From JALQUL01 sp964556425 (GTDB lineage: Bacteria > Pseudomonadota > Gammaproteobacteria > Burkholderiales > Burkholderiaceae_C): a stretch of DNA of 64,000 bases. Of this stretch, positions 26,474 to 35,194 are shown piece after piece. The translations under genes were made by a program, and so were the position numbers. The stretch spans positions 1-64,000 of the forward strand of contig CAZKWC010000005.1 of assembly GCA_964556425.1 (NCBI GenBank), read 5' to 3'. The stretch's first letter is position 1, and each line of letters starts with the position of its first letter. The notes beneath the pieces were generated by a model. The model was not told the origin of the DNA. It did not search any database and saw only the letters and a list, made by a program, of their open reading frames with translations.

Positions 26474-26854
26474 TTAGTAGTTGCCACGGCCACCGCCGTA
26501 ACCACCACCGCCGCCGCCGTAACCGCCGCCGCCGCCTTCACGACCGCCGCCAAAGCCACCACGACCACCGCCGCCGCCAAAGCCGCCAGAGCGTGGAGCA
26601 CGTGGCTCCATTGGACGAGCTTCGTTCACAACACAGCTACGACCACCTAAGGACGCACCGTTCATGCCTGCAATAGCGGATTGCGCTTCTGCATCGCTGC
26701 CCATTTCGACAAATCCAAAACCTTTGGATCGGCCGGTATCACGTTCCATCATCACTTTGGCAGATGTTACTGTGCCAAATTGACTAAAACTTTGCTCCAA
26801 ATCGCCATCGCGAACCGAATATGGCAAATTGCCCACATACAGTTTATTGCCCAT
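26474..26854 (-). CDS. glycine-rich RRM RNA-binding protein
   Basis: 126 residues. One RNA-recognition motif comprises residues about 1-80, with RNP2 LYVGNLP and RNP1 KGFGFVEM intact. The tail (from about 88) is Gly/Arg/Tyr-rich (GGGRGGFGGG, GGGYGGG), an RGG-like low-complexity segment. Such single-RRM Gly-rich proteins are common in Burkholderiales and cyanobacteria and are often cold-induced; regulation here is unknown. Start ATG 26854 is preceded by GAGGAG at 8 bases. An upstream in-frame TTG overlaps that ribosome site and is not the start. Confidence 0.93.
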   Translation of the reverse strand: MGNKLYVGNLPYSVRDGDLEQSFSQFGTVTSAKVMMERDTGRSKGFGFVEMGSDAEAQSAIAGMNGASLGGRSCVVNEARPMEPRAPRSGGFGGGGGRGGFGGGREGGGGGYGGGGGGYGGGRGNY

Positions 26855-27457
26855 TAAGGGACTCCTCAAAACACATCAAATAAAAGCGATAAGCTCCGAA
26901 TAGCACATTCAACTCGTACCCCATAGGCACCGCCTAAGCGCGAAGCAAACCCATCACCAACAGTGTGCACCAAAACTAGTACACGGTTTGATTATGATGG
27001 GAAAACAATAGTTGTGCTCACTTACTTGTGTATTTATTCAAATATTTATGCTCAATATGTATTTATAGGCATTTTTACAACTAATTGATATAAAAATTTC
27101 ATAGAAATTAAGTAAAAACCCGAATAAAAGTTGAAGTTTATAAGTTTTTTAGTTAGAAAATATTTGAGCTCTGCTAGATACATACCTTTTAACTAAAGAT
27201 ATAGTGACCAACTTTATGTGTGGCATCTCTCAATGCAAACATAAAAATAAAAATGACTACACCATGCTAGGGGCAAAGCATAGGAGAAAAAAGAGTTTCA
27301 AGCTTGAAAGCAAAACGCCATAATTGACCAACTTGACGCACAAGGCATGCACCAAGCAAATTATCTAACCATTAGGCTTAAACCAACTGAGGTCATTTGG
27401 CGACATAAGAAACTGACCATCTGTATAAATTAGAACGCACTTCAAGGCATAATAGAG
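26855..27457. other. intergenic region between RRM gene and rnpB
   Basis: About 600 AT-rich bases holding the divergent upstream regions of the RRM gene (minus) and rnpB (plus). A perfect 14-base palindrome TTTCAAGCTTGAAA lies at 27296-27309. CATAAT at 27448-27453 is a plausible rnpB -10 element about 6 bases before the RNA's first base; no convincing -35 is seen. No gene was recognised. Confidence 0.4.
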
Positions 27458-27942
27458 GGGTGAAGTTTGCCAGACTGTCGCTGGTGCAAGGACAGAAATG
27501 TCGCACTGGAGGANNNNNNNNNNNNNNNNNNNNNNNNNNNNNNNNNNNNNNNNNNNNNNNNNNNNNNNNNNNNNNNNNNNNNNNNNNNNNNNNNNNNNNN
27601 NNNNNNNNNNNNNGGTGAAGTTTGCCAGACTGTCGCTGGTGCAAGGACAGAAATGTCGCACTGGAGGAACGTCCGGACTGCAAAGAGTGGCGTAGCAGCT
27701 AACAGCTGTCCACCGTGAGGTGAGGATTAGAGCAACAGAGACGAGCCGGTTAAGTCCGGATGAAACGGGCAATCTCTACGCGCAGCAATACCAAGTAGGC
27801 CAATGTTGATGCGACTCGCAGAGTTGGCGGGTAGGTAGCACCGAGCTTAAAAGCAATTTTAAGCCAAGATAAATGACAGTCATTCATTGTTAAACTTGTT
27901 TAATAATGAACACAGAATCCGGCTTATCGGCAGACTTCACAC
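27458..27942 (+). ncRNA. rnpB: RNase P RNA, split by a 100-N gap
   Basis: Catalytic RNA that matures tRNA 5' ends. The P1 stem is complete: GTGAAGTTTGCC (27460-27471) pairs with GGCAGACTTCAC (27929-27940) with one G-U. Conserved core pieces are GAGGAACGTCCGGAC near 27663, AACAGAGACGAG near 27732, and AGATAAATGACAG followed by ACAGAATCCGGCTTA near 27870-27926. The order fits bacterial type A. The 100 N at 27514-27613 with identical 55-base ends is an assembly artefact; removing N and one copy leaves about 330 nt, a normal size. The core reads GAACGTCC where GAAAGTCC is common. Confidence 0.95.
27459..27668. repeat. 55-base direct duplication flanking second 100-N gap
   Basis: 27459-27513 and 27614-27668 are identical, both starting GGTGAAGTTTGCC, and flank exactly 100 N (27514-27613). 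The overlap length equals that at 8596-8805. It is an assembly artefact within rnpB; the true gap is most likely zero. Confidence 0.92.
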
Positions 27943-28033
27943 TTTTTCTTATTTCATCTCCACCTATTGCTAAACAATATTTAACAAATCAATTTAAAAT
28001 AAAAACGCTTTTTTATTTTAAATCTATTAACTC

Positions 28034-28912
28034 ATGAAAATTCCCTTCTCTAAAATGCAAGGTGCGGGCAATGATTTTGTCGTGCTAGATGAAACCAAGG
28101 GATTATTTCACCTGTCAAAAGCGCAATATCAATTTTTAGCCAATCGTAACTTTGGTATTGGTGCTGATCAAATTTTAAGTATTCGTCCTGCTCCATTGAA
28201 TGCAGAATCTAACATTGATTTTTCTTATGTCATTCACAATGCAAATGGTGGTGAAGTTGAACACTGCGGCAACGGAGCCAGGTGTTTTGTCAGATTTGCA
28301 ATTGACAAGGGGTTAACTCAAAAACAAAGTATTACGGTGCAAACTCAAAATCGGGTTTTAACACTGAGTGCACTTGCCGATGGGACGGTAGAAGTCGATA
28401 TGGGAGAACCATTGTTCGGTGCTGAGGTAGTGCGATTCAATACTGGTCAACTTATCAAACAACAATACGGCTTAATCGACACATGGACTCTTACAGATCC
28501 CAATACCGATAAAAAAAGTCAATTGGCTTGTGCTTCAATGGGCAATCCACATGCCATGCAAATAGTAGAGGACATTAACTCGCCATTGATTGACGTTTTG
28601 GGTCCTTGGGTTTCTACTCATGCTTTATTTGAGCAAGGCGTGAATGCCAGCTTTATGCAAATTATTTCAAGCTCACATATAAAATTGCGAGTCTGCGAAA
28701 GAGGTGCAGGGGAAACTTTAGCGTGTGGCACTGGCGCTTGCGCAGCAGTTGCACTTGGCATTCAAATGGGCTTATTAAGTCAAGACACCCAAGTTGATAT
28801 GTTGGGAGGGCAACTTCGAATTAGATGGCAAGGCCCTGGTCATTCGCTGTTTTTAAGTGGACCTGCCACATTTGTATTTGACGCAGAAATTAATATCCCT
28901 GATAACATTTAA
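28034..28912 (+). CDS. dapF: diaminopimelate epimerase
   Basis: A 292-residue cofactor-free racemase turning LL- into meso-diaminopimelate for lysine and peptidoglycan. The two catalytic cysteines are in EHCGNGARC (near residue 77) and LACGTGAC (near 235). The start KIPFSKMQGAGNDFV is the family signature. It supplies the meso-DAP used by the DAP-type MurE in this window. The DUF484 gene begins 4 bases after the stop. Confidence 0.97.
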   Translation: MKIPFSKMQGAGNDFVVLDETKGLFHLSKAQYQFLANRNFGIGADQILSIRPAPLNAESNIDFSYVIHNANGGEVEHCGNGARCFVRFAIDKGLTQKQSITVQTQNRVLTLSALADGTVEVDMGEPLFGAEVVRFNTGQLIKQQYGLIDTWTLTDPNTDKKSQLACASMGNPHAMQIVEDINSPLIDVLGPWVSTHALFEQGVNASFMQIISSSHIKLRVCERGAGETLACGTGACAAVALGIQMGLLSQDTQVDMLGGQLRIRWQGPGHSLFLSGPATFVFDAEINIPDNI

Positions 28913-28916
28913 TATT

Positions 28917-29663
28917 ATGTCTTCCCCAGAATTTTCTGAAACCAAAATAGTTCAATATTTAATTGAACACCCAGAGTTTTTTGAACGTCATGCTGAATTA
29001 TTAGGCAATATTAAATTGATTGATAAACATGGCCAAAATACGATTAGTCTGCAAGAAAGACAAGCTTTTTTATTAAGAGAAAAAATCAAACAACAAGAAC
29101 AACGCATGTTGGATATGATTCGATTTGGCAACGAAAACCACACTACTTCCAACCGTTTGCATAAGTGGGTTTTAACGATGCTACAGTGTCGAGACTTGGC
29201 TAAGCTGCCGTCTTTATGTTGCTCGAGTTTACAAGAAAATTTTTTCATTCCTCAAGTGGGTATTCGCCTTTGGAGCACTCAAAGCCAATTCGTAAATGAA
29301 GCCTATTCACAATCTGTGAGTACTTCATTTATGACCACCATGGGACAAATAAAAATACCATACGTCGGCATTAACAACTCACCTGAGGCTAGTAAGTGGT
29401 TAAACAACTCTGAATATGCTGCATCTATCGCTTTATTACCTTTATTTCCCACTCACAAAGAAGCAGAACCCAAAAATTTTGGCATGATTATTTTTGCATC
29501 TCCTGACTCGCAACGTTTTACTTCTCGTATGGGAACCGATTTTCTAAGCAAGATTGCAGAAATTGCGTCAGCCGCCCTTTGGCCATTGACTGACACAATT
29601 GAAGATTTCAATCTAGCTCCACAAGATGAAGCGCAAATTGTTTTGCTGGACACTAAAGAATAA
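28917..29663 (+). CDS. DUF484 family protein
   Basis: 248 residues. It starts EFSETKIVQYLIEHPEFFERH, the DUF484 signature, followed by a coiled-coil region near 50-75 and a GAF-like domain. The molecular role is unknown. It sits between dapF and xerC, an arrangement long known in gammaproteobacteria as well. ATG 28917 is chosen because it follows the dapF stop by 4 bases and gives the family's usual N-terminus; an upstream in-frame start would overlap dapF. Confidence 0.92.
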   Translation: MSSPEFSETKIVQYLIEHPEFFERHAELLGNIKLIDKHGQNTISLQERQAFLLREKIKQQEQRMLDMIRFGNENHTTSNRLHKWVLTMLQCRDLAKLPSLCCSSLQENFFIPQVGIRLWSTQSQFVNEAYSQSVSTSFMTTMGQIKIPYVGINNSPEASKWLNNSEYAASIALLPLFPTHKEAEPKNFGMIIFASPDSQRFTSRMGTDFLSKIAEIASAALWPLTDTIEDFNLAPQDEAQIVLLDTKE

Positions 29664-29687
29664 GTCGACTGAACTTGACGGCTAAAA

Positions 29688-30641
29688 ATGGATTTTAAAC
29701 ACATGATGACGCCATCACTTGAAATTAAAAATAATCAACTTCTTGAGCACTATTTAGAATATTGCCAATATGAAAAAAGACTAGCCCAAAGAAGTCTTGC
29801 TATTTACCAAAATGATTTAAATCAATTAGTGAAATTTTGCGAGCAACAAAATTGTGGGTTTGAAAATATCACTGCTCAGCAAATTCGAAGTTGTTTAGGA
29901 CAGCTTCGCCTTCAAGGCTACCAAGCTAGTACGCTTAATTTAATCCTGAGTTCATGGCGAGGTTTTTTTAATTGGTTAACACGCTATCAAGGACTTGCAG
30001 TTAATCCTAGTGTTGGCATCAAAAGTCTTAAGCAGCAGCATCGCCTACCTAAAGTCATTTCTATAGAGCAGGCGACACAACTAGCTGAAACCCCAGTCTC
30101 AGACGACACACCATTTTTAGAACTCCGTGACCAAGCAATTGTAGAAATGTTGTATGGAAGTGGTTTACGTGTTGCAGAATTATGCTCACTTGATACTCAT
30201 CAACACCCAAAAGCAATATCTTGGATTGATATGCAACAAGCATTGGTAATAGTCAAGGGTAAAGGACACAAAGAGCGGATAGTACCAATGGGATCAATAT
30301 GTCAAAAGGCACTTGAAAAGTGGCTAGCTCACCGGACACAAATTCAGCCAATTGACCCTTTTGCTTTGTTTATTGGTAACAGGGGTAGTAGGTTAACACC
30401 ACAATCTATTTGGCAAAGACTCAAAAGAAGAGCTGAAAAGTCTGATATGAGTCAAGCAATTCATCCTCACATGTTAAGACACAGTTTTGCAAGTCATATT
30501 TTGCAATCTAGTAGAGATATAAGAGCCGTACAAGAGCTTTTAGGCCACTCCAATATCAGTACGACTCAAATTTACACACAACTTGATTTTCAACATTTAG
30601 CTACAATTTATGATGCTAGTCATCCTAGAGCTAAAAAATAA
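29688..30641 (+). CDS. xerC: tyrosine recombinase XerC
   Basis: A 317-residue site-specific recombinase that, with XerD, resolves chromosome dimers at dif. The N-terminal SAM-like DNA-binding domain covers about 15-105. Catalytic residues: Arg in YGSGLRVAEL, Lys in VKGKGHKERIVP, His and Arg in HMLRHSFASH, His in LLGHSNIS, and Tyr nucleophile in TQIYTQLD. The chromosomal context after dapF and the DUF484 gene marks it as housekeeping XerC, not an island integrase. Start may be ATG 29688 or the nearby in-frame ATGs at 29703 and 29706. Confidence 0.95.
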   Translation: MDFKHMMTPSLEIKNNQLLEHYLEYCQYEKRLAQRSLAIYQNDLNQLVKFCEQQNCGFENITAQQIRSCLGQLRLQGYQASTLNLILSSWRGFFNWLTRYQGLAVNPSVGIKSLKQQHRLPKVISIEQATQLAETPVSDDTPFLELRDQAIVEMLYGSGLRVAELCSLDTHQHPKAISWIDMQQALVIVKGKGHKERIVPMGSICQKALEKWLAHRTQIQPIDPFALFIGNRGSRLTPQSIWQRLKRRAEKSDMSQAIHPHMLRHSFASHILQSSRDIRAVQELLGHSNISTTQIYTQLDFQHLATIYDASHPRAKK

Positions 30642-30799
30642 GGGCTTGAAAAAAGGTTAAACTCCCCCAACTAAAAGCTCGATATAAAATCCGATTCATT
30701 TGTCTACTTTTTTCTTGCCTTTTAAAACCGCAATACTACTGAAACAGTTTTCTTGTAAGCTTTATTAGGTTTAATTCATTCTTATCTTTAAAAACCAAT

Positions 30800-31882
30800 A
30801 TGAGTTTAATTCCCACTACCATTTTGACCGGATTTTTAGGTTCTGGCAAAACAACACTTTTAAAACGTGTTTTATCTGAGTCTCATGGACAACGAATTGC
30901 TGTCATTGAGAATGAATTCGGAGAAGAAAATATTGATAATGAAATTTTGGTTTCAGAACAAAATGAAAATATCGTTCAAATGAGTAATGGTTGTATTTGC
31001 TGCACCATTCGAGAAGATTTGCGCGCCACTTTGCAAGACTTAGCCACCCGTAAAAGAAAAGGCGAAATTCAATTTGACCGTGTCGTAATTGAAACCACTG
31101 GAATTGCGGATCCAGGACCTGTGGCACAAACTTTTTTTATGGATGATGAAATTGCAGAAAGCTATTTGCTTGATAGCGTTTTAACCCTAGTTGATGCTAA
31201 GCATGGACAACAACAGTTAGATGATAGACAACAAGCAAGACGTCAGGTCGGCTTTGCAGATCGAATTTTTATCAGTAAAGCTGATCTAGTTTCTGCTCAA
31301 GAGTTAGATGATTTACAACATCGTCTTAAGCATATGAACCCAAGAGCACCACAATCAGTTGTTAATTTTGGCTCTGTCGATTTAAAACAAGTATTTGATT
31401 TAAAAGGTTTTAACCTTAATGCTAAACTGGAAATTGATCCCGACTTCTTAAAAGAAGACGAGCACGATCACGGTCACGGCCATGTTCATGATGAACACTG
31501 CAATCATGATCATGATCATGAGCACCATCATCATGAGCACGGTGAAAGTTGCAACCACCCCTCTCATCACCGTCATCATCACAATGATGATGTGCAAAGT
31601 TTTGTTTTTAAAGCTGATAAACCACTTGACCCAGCAAAACTTGAAGACTTTTTAGGTGCCATTGTTAATATCTATGGCCCCAAATTATTGCGCTATAAAG
31701 GCGTTTTGCACATGAAGGGCACTAAAAAGAAAGTGATTTTTCAAGGCGTACACCAATTAATGGGGTCTGACTTAGGTCCTGAATGGTTACCTAATGAGAA
31801 AAAAGTCAGCAAAATGGTTTTTATTGGAATTGATTTACCAAAGGAAATATTTTTACAAGGTTTACAACAATGTGTGGCTTAA
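30800..31882 (+). CDS. CobW/COG0523-family GTPase with His-rich metal loop
   Basis: A 360-residue G3E-family GTPase. Walker A GFLGSGKTT is at 11-19 and the metal-binding GCICC at 64-68. A very His-rich stretch (about residues 218-263, many HxH and HHHH runs) precedes the CobW C-terminal domain. This architecture belongs to the zinc-allocating COG0523 subfamily rather than cobalamin synthesis; no cob genes are near. The next gene is a DksA lacking the zinc finger, which supports a zinc link. No clear Zur site was identified. Confidence 0.9.
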   Translation: MSLIPTTILTGFLGSGKTTLLKRVLSESHGQRIAVIENEFGEENIDNEILVSEQNENIVQMSNGCICCTIREDLRATLQDLATRKRKGEIQFDRVVIETTGIADPGPVAQTFFMDDEIAESYLLDSVLTLVDAKHGQQQLDDRQQARRQVGFADRIFISKADLVSAQELDDLQHRLKHMNPRAPQSVVNFGSVDLKQVFDLKGFNLNAKLEIDPDFLKEDEHDHGHGHVHDEHCNHDHDHEHHHHEHGESCNHPSHHRHHHNDDVQSFVFKADKPLDPAKLEDFLGAIVNIYGPKLLRYKGVLHMKGTKKKVIFQGVHQLMGSDLGPEWLPNEKKVSKMVFIGIDLPKEIFLQGLQQCVA

Positions 31883-32042
31883 CTGCGCATAAAATCTGTC
31901 GCCTTTCTCTGCTTTCATAATCGTACTTTTAGATTCTTAATTTTGGGTAATCTCACTTTATTTCTCTAAAATCAAAATTGATGAAGCTTGTCTTTCAACG
32001 CTTTTGTTGCATTCATTTGTAACCTAGACAGATCGAACTTAT

Positions 32043-32714
32043 ATGTCTACTATTAAAAAAACTGCCATTACTAAATCTACCACTTCGAGTATTAAAACAC
32101 TTGGAGCGACAGATGCCGCAACCAAACCGAGAACCGGAAAAGGCAAAAACGGTGAAAACAATCTCGCCCCTGTGGTAGTTGTCTCGACTGCTGCTAAAGC
32201 AATGTTTGGACAAGTGAATGCCAATTCCAGTGCTCCTGTACTCATACAGACGCCTGTCAAAAAAGATCCTAAATTAGCTAATCATTGGAAAACAAAACCT
32301 TTGTTAGAGCTAACTGATGAGGACATTATTGCAATGCCTGATTCAGAATACATGAACGAAGTTCAGTTGGCTTTCTTTAGAGTAAAACTTCAAAATCTAA
32401 AACAAGATATTTTGAAAAGTGCCAATGAAACATCAGAACATCTGCGCGATGAATCTTCTGTTGTTCCTGATCCAACCGATCGGGCTACTATTGAAGAAGA
32501 GCATGCTTTAGAACTTCGTACACGAGACCGTGAACGCAAATTGTTAAAGAAAATTGAACAATCTATACAATTAATTGAATCTGGAGATTACGGTTTTTGT
32601 GATGAGACAGGCGAACCAATTGGTACACCCCGCTTGTTAGCAAGACCTACTGCTACACTTTCACTAGAAGCACAACAAAGACGAGAACTTAAACAAAAAT
32701 TATTTGGTGATTAA
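32043..32714 (+). CDS. dksA: DksA, zinc-finger-less form with long N-terminus
   Basis: A 223-residue RNA polymerase secondary-channel factor acting with ppGpp. The coiled-coil tip DPTDRA (143-148) keeps the DxxDxA activity motif. The zinc-finger region reads GFCDETGEPIG...RPTATLSLEAQQRR: only Cys186 remains of the usual four Cys, so it is probably zinc-independent. This form is normal for Burkholderiales. Residues 1 to about 75 are a Thr/Lys/Ala-rich extension compared with 151-residue E. coli DksA. The His-rich CobW gene precedes it and a STAS-like gene follows 24 bases later. Confidence 0.94.
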   Translation: MSTIKKTAITKSTTSSIKTLGATDAATKPRTGKGKNGENNLAPVVVVSTAAKAMFGQVNANSSAPVLIQTPVKKDPKLANHWKTKPLLELTDEDIIAMPDSEYMNEVQLAFFRVKLQNLKQDILKSANETSEHLRDESSVVPDPTDRATIEEEHALELRTRDRERKLLKKIEQSIQLIESGDYGFCDETGEPIGTPRLLARPTATLSLEAQQRRELKQKLFGD

Positions 32715-32738
32715 GTCAATTTTTTTGATAATAGCGTC

Positions 32739-34418
32739 ATGGATAACTCTCAACCAACTAATTCTTCCGGATTATTCTCTAGTTTTGGTCAGTGGTTCAA
32801 ATCACGCTCGACATCAGGTGCAAAAGATAATCCTGATGAGTCAGTGAGCGGACCAGAATATGAAGAATTTTTGGCACAAGAAAGAGCCTCCAGAAAAGTT
32901 CGCATTGAAATCATCAAACGCAAAGAACTAGCTGAGTTGCGTAAAATTAGGCAAGCTGATACCAATTACAAGCCCAACATTGACACAAGGCAAAATTTTA
33001 GTCATGTCAGTGCCCATGTAGTGGCTTCAATTGGTCCTCAGTCCACCATGGAAAAAATTGCCTCTATTGAGGCAAGAATGGCTAATAGTTGGTCTAATTT
33101 TGGTTTGCCATCCGGAGTTACACCCAGTCCGAATAAAAATGCTAAGCCCAAATTGGCCAACCCTGTCATCTCTGAAATAGCAACTATACCCATTAATCCA
33201 CGAGCAAGTGATGTTCTTTTTGACCATTCTGCTCAAGAATCTAATAATCGCCCCATGGTGATGGAAGGTGACAAATTAGTCCCCTTTATTTATCCCGCTC
33301 CATTAATAGAAGCAGCAAGTGCTTTTGCAGCTGGTGATCTGCCAGTTACCAAAAAAACTATTATTGACCTTATTAAACAAAAAAGTAGCGTTGATACACT
33401 CATTCCATGTTGGGAATGTTGGTTCGAATTCTTGCTTTCAACTGGTGATAAGCTTAATTTTGAAAATGCATCGGTTACCTTTGCAACCAAATTTGGTCGA
33501 TCTGGCCCCACTTGGGTAAGTCAATGGAGTCTTGATGAATCGACTGTCAGCTCTATAGCCATGCCCCCCCCTGAATCTGAAAAAGAGCCTGTGATTTGGT
33601 TGTGTCAAGCTAAACTAGAACCACAAGATGTACTTTCATTTGCAAGAAGTCTGGCAAATAAAAATCATCAGGTCACTCCCCGCCAACGCCCTACTTTAGT
33701 TTTGAATTGGTCTGAACTAAAAGAAATTTCACCGGCAGCAGTTGATGCTTTAAGTTTTGTGATTCATCAAATTGCTGATCAGTCACTTTCTGTTAAATCA
33801 ATTAATCACCAGCTACTTTTAAAAATAATCCAAGGACAACTGCAAACACCTGCCAATTCTGAATTAAGTCGAGCTTGGTGGTTGTTACGCCTCGCACTTT
33901 TACGATTAATGAATCAATCTGAAAACTATGCACAAGCCTGCCTTGATTTCTGTATAGCCTTTGATGAAACAGCCCCAGTTTGGAAAAATCCAGAATGCAA
34001 ATTTAGTATTTTTGATTTACCCTATTTATCTGAGGATGGTAATGTAGTTTCTATTGCAAGTTCCAATTTTGAGTCCACTCAAATTACTAAATTAGATGAA
34101 TTAGATAATTCAGGTAATTATGCTTACAGCAATATGCCCAATCAATCGATTGGTGTTTTAAAGGGAAGTTTAATTGGTGATATTTCACCATTAATACGCT
34201 CTTGGAATAATTCAAGTTCAGCACAACTTATTATTTTAGATTGTGAAAACCTAGTGAGAATTGACCCTACAGCCGCCGCAATTTTACTAGGATGGATTAG
34301 AAAACAAAACCATGAAGATGTTATTATCCAAATGAATCAAGTCCATCGCTTAGTTGCCATTTACCTTTTCTCAATCGGTCTTTCTGTAAAAAATAAAATC
34401 AATTTGTTAAAACTTTAA
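32739..34418 (+). CDS. STAS-like domain protein of unknown function
   Basis: 559 residues, no signal peptide. The N-terminal part is charged and low-complexity (about 1-75). A middle segment near 300-350 (PTLVLNWSELKEISPAAVDALSF) and the C-terminal region (about 465-559, with IILDCENLVRIDPTAAAILLGWI) both resemble STAS/anti-sigma-antagonist-like folds; the second is clearer. No kinase or phosphatase partner is seen nearby, and the conserved phosphorylatable Ser is not evident. It starts 24 bases after dksA and is probably co-transcribed. The function cannot be named. Confidence 0.8.
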   Translation: MDNSQPTNSSGLFSSFGQWFKSRSTSGAKDNPDESVSGPEYEEFLAQERASRKVRIEIIKRKELAELRKIRQADTNYKPNIDTRQNFSHVSAHVVASIGPQSTMEKIASIEARMANSWSNFGLPSGVTPSPNKNAKPKLANPVISEIATIPINPRASDVLFDHSAQESNNRPMVMEGDKLVPFIYPAPLIEAASAFAAGDLPVTKKTIIDLIKQKSSVDTLIPCWECWFEFLLSTGDKLNFENASVTFATKFGRSGPTWVSQWSLDESTVSSIAMPPPESEKEPVIWLCQAKLEPQDVLSFARSLANKNHQVTPRQRPTLVLNWSELKEISPAAVDALSFVIHQIADQSLSVKSINHQLLLKIIQGQLQTPANSELSRAWWLLRLALLRLMNQSENYAQACLDFCIAFDETAPVWKNPECKFSIFDLPYLSEDGNVVSIASSNFESTQITKLDELDNSGNYAYSNMPNQSIGVLKGSLIGDISPLIRSWNNSSSAQLIILDCENLVRIDPTAAAILLGWIRKQNHEDVIIQMNQVHRLVAIYLFSIGLSVKNKINLLKL

Positions 34419-34740
34419 CAACTAACATATTGTTTTAAAAAAGAATTTTTAATCTAAAACTTCACTTTAGGGTATTCTCATTGCCTTAAAGCTGTTTTTC
34501 AATTCTAGTCCACTGGTATTATTTAAGCACCCAAGCTTTTTTGTACCAAAAATATTAATTCAATCATCCTTGTTGCCATGGTTCAACTATTTCTACAATA
34601 GTGAACTTAATGTTTTTTGTTGCATTTCTCCAACTCTCAACTTTCAAATACGCCCATTTTCCTGATACAGTGTTGAAAAATGTTTTTAAGTGGGAATTGG
34701 TGTTTAATTGTCTCAAATTGTAGTTGTTTAGGATCAAAAA
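34419..34740. other. upstream region of the mra/fts cluster
   Basis: 322 AT-rich bases. AAGC/GCTT (34525-34538) followed by six T is a weak terminator candidate for the preceding gene. A GTGGGA element near 34690 resembles one repeat of a MraZ operator, but the two or three further spaced repeats expected of a MraZ box are not evident. No clear promoter could be fixed. Confidence 0.35.
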
Positions 34741-35181
34741 GTGTCACAAGGGGAGTTTCAAGGTAAAACCGCTATCAGTCTAGATAGCAAAGGTCGCTTA
34801 GCAGTACCTACGCGCTACCGAGAAACAATACAAGTTGATGCTAATAATCAACTAACAGTTACTGAGCATCCTGACGGCTATTTAATGTTATTTCCCAGGC
34901 CACAATGGCTTTTACTTAAAACCAATGCCGCACAGTTAAATCAAGATGCAGCCTGGTGGAAGCGGATTGTTATTGGTAGCGCCAATGATATTGAGCTCGA
35001 CTCTGCAGGCAGGATTTTGATTTCCCCAGAATTAAGAGAGGCTGCACAGATCAAAAAAGAAGTACTTCTGATTGGAATGTTAAGCCATTTTGAAATATGG
35101 GATCGCTCTGTTTATTCAGAGCACAAACAACTCGAAATGAGTCGGCCCCAACCAACCAGCCTTCAAACCTTCAAATATTAG
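34741..35181 (+). CDS. mraZ: transcriptional regulator MraZ
   Basis: 146 residues with two AbrB-like SpoVT repeats: FQGKTAISLDSKGRLAVPTRYR (near 6-27) and the second around ANDIELDSAGRILISPELRE. MraZ binds repeats upstream of its own operon and, in E. coli, represses the cluster. The start codon is GTG, with AGGAT about 8 bases upstream. It is the first gene of the division/cell-wall cluster, 13 bases before rsmH. Confidence 0.96.
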   Translation: MSQGEFQGKTAISLDSKGRLAVPTRYRETIQVDANNQLTVTEHPDGYLMLFPRPQWLLLKTNAAQLNQDAAWWKRIVIGSANDIELDSAGRILISPELREAAQIKKEVLLIGMLSHFEIWDRSVYSEHKQLEMSRPQPTSLQTFKY

Positions 35182-35194
35182 AGGTGATTTTTTG

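Noticed and set aside
26416..26676. Plus-strand ORF rich in Arg/His over the Gly-rich tail
   Set aside because: Antisense of glycine codons in the RRM protein; low complexity, no ribosome site.
27365..27772. Several ORFs on both strands across the second N run
   Set aside because: They read through N and the duplicated 55 bases of rnpB; they are not protein genes.
29688..30641. Tyrosine recombinase as an island integrase
   Set aside because: Context after dapF and a DUF484 gene and the sequence fit housekeeping XerC; it lies far from the GC-rich block.
34680..34740. MraZ operator repeats
   Set aside because: Only one GTGGGA-like unit is seen; the regularly spaced repeats needed are absent.
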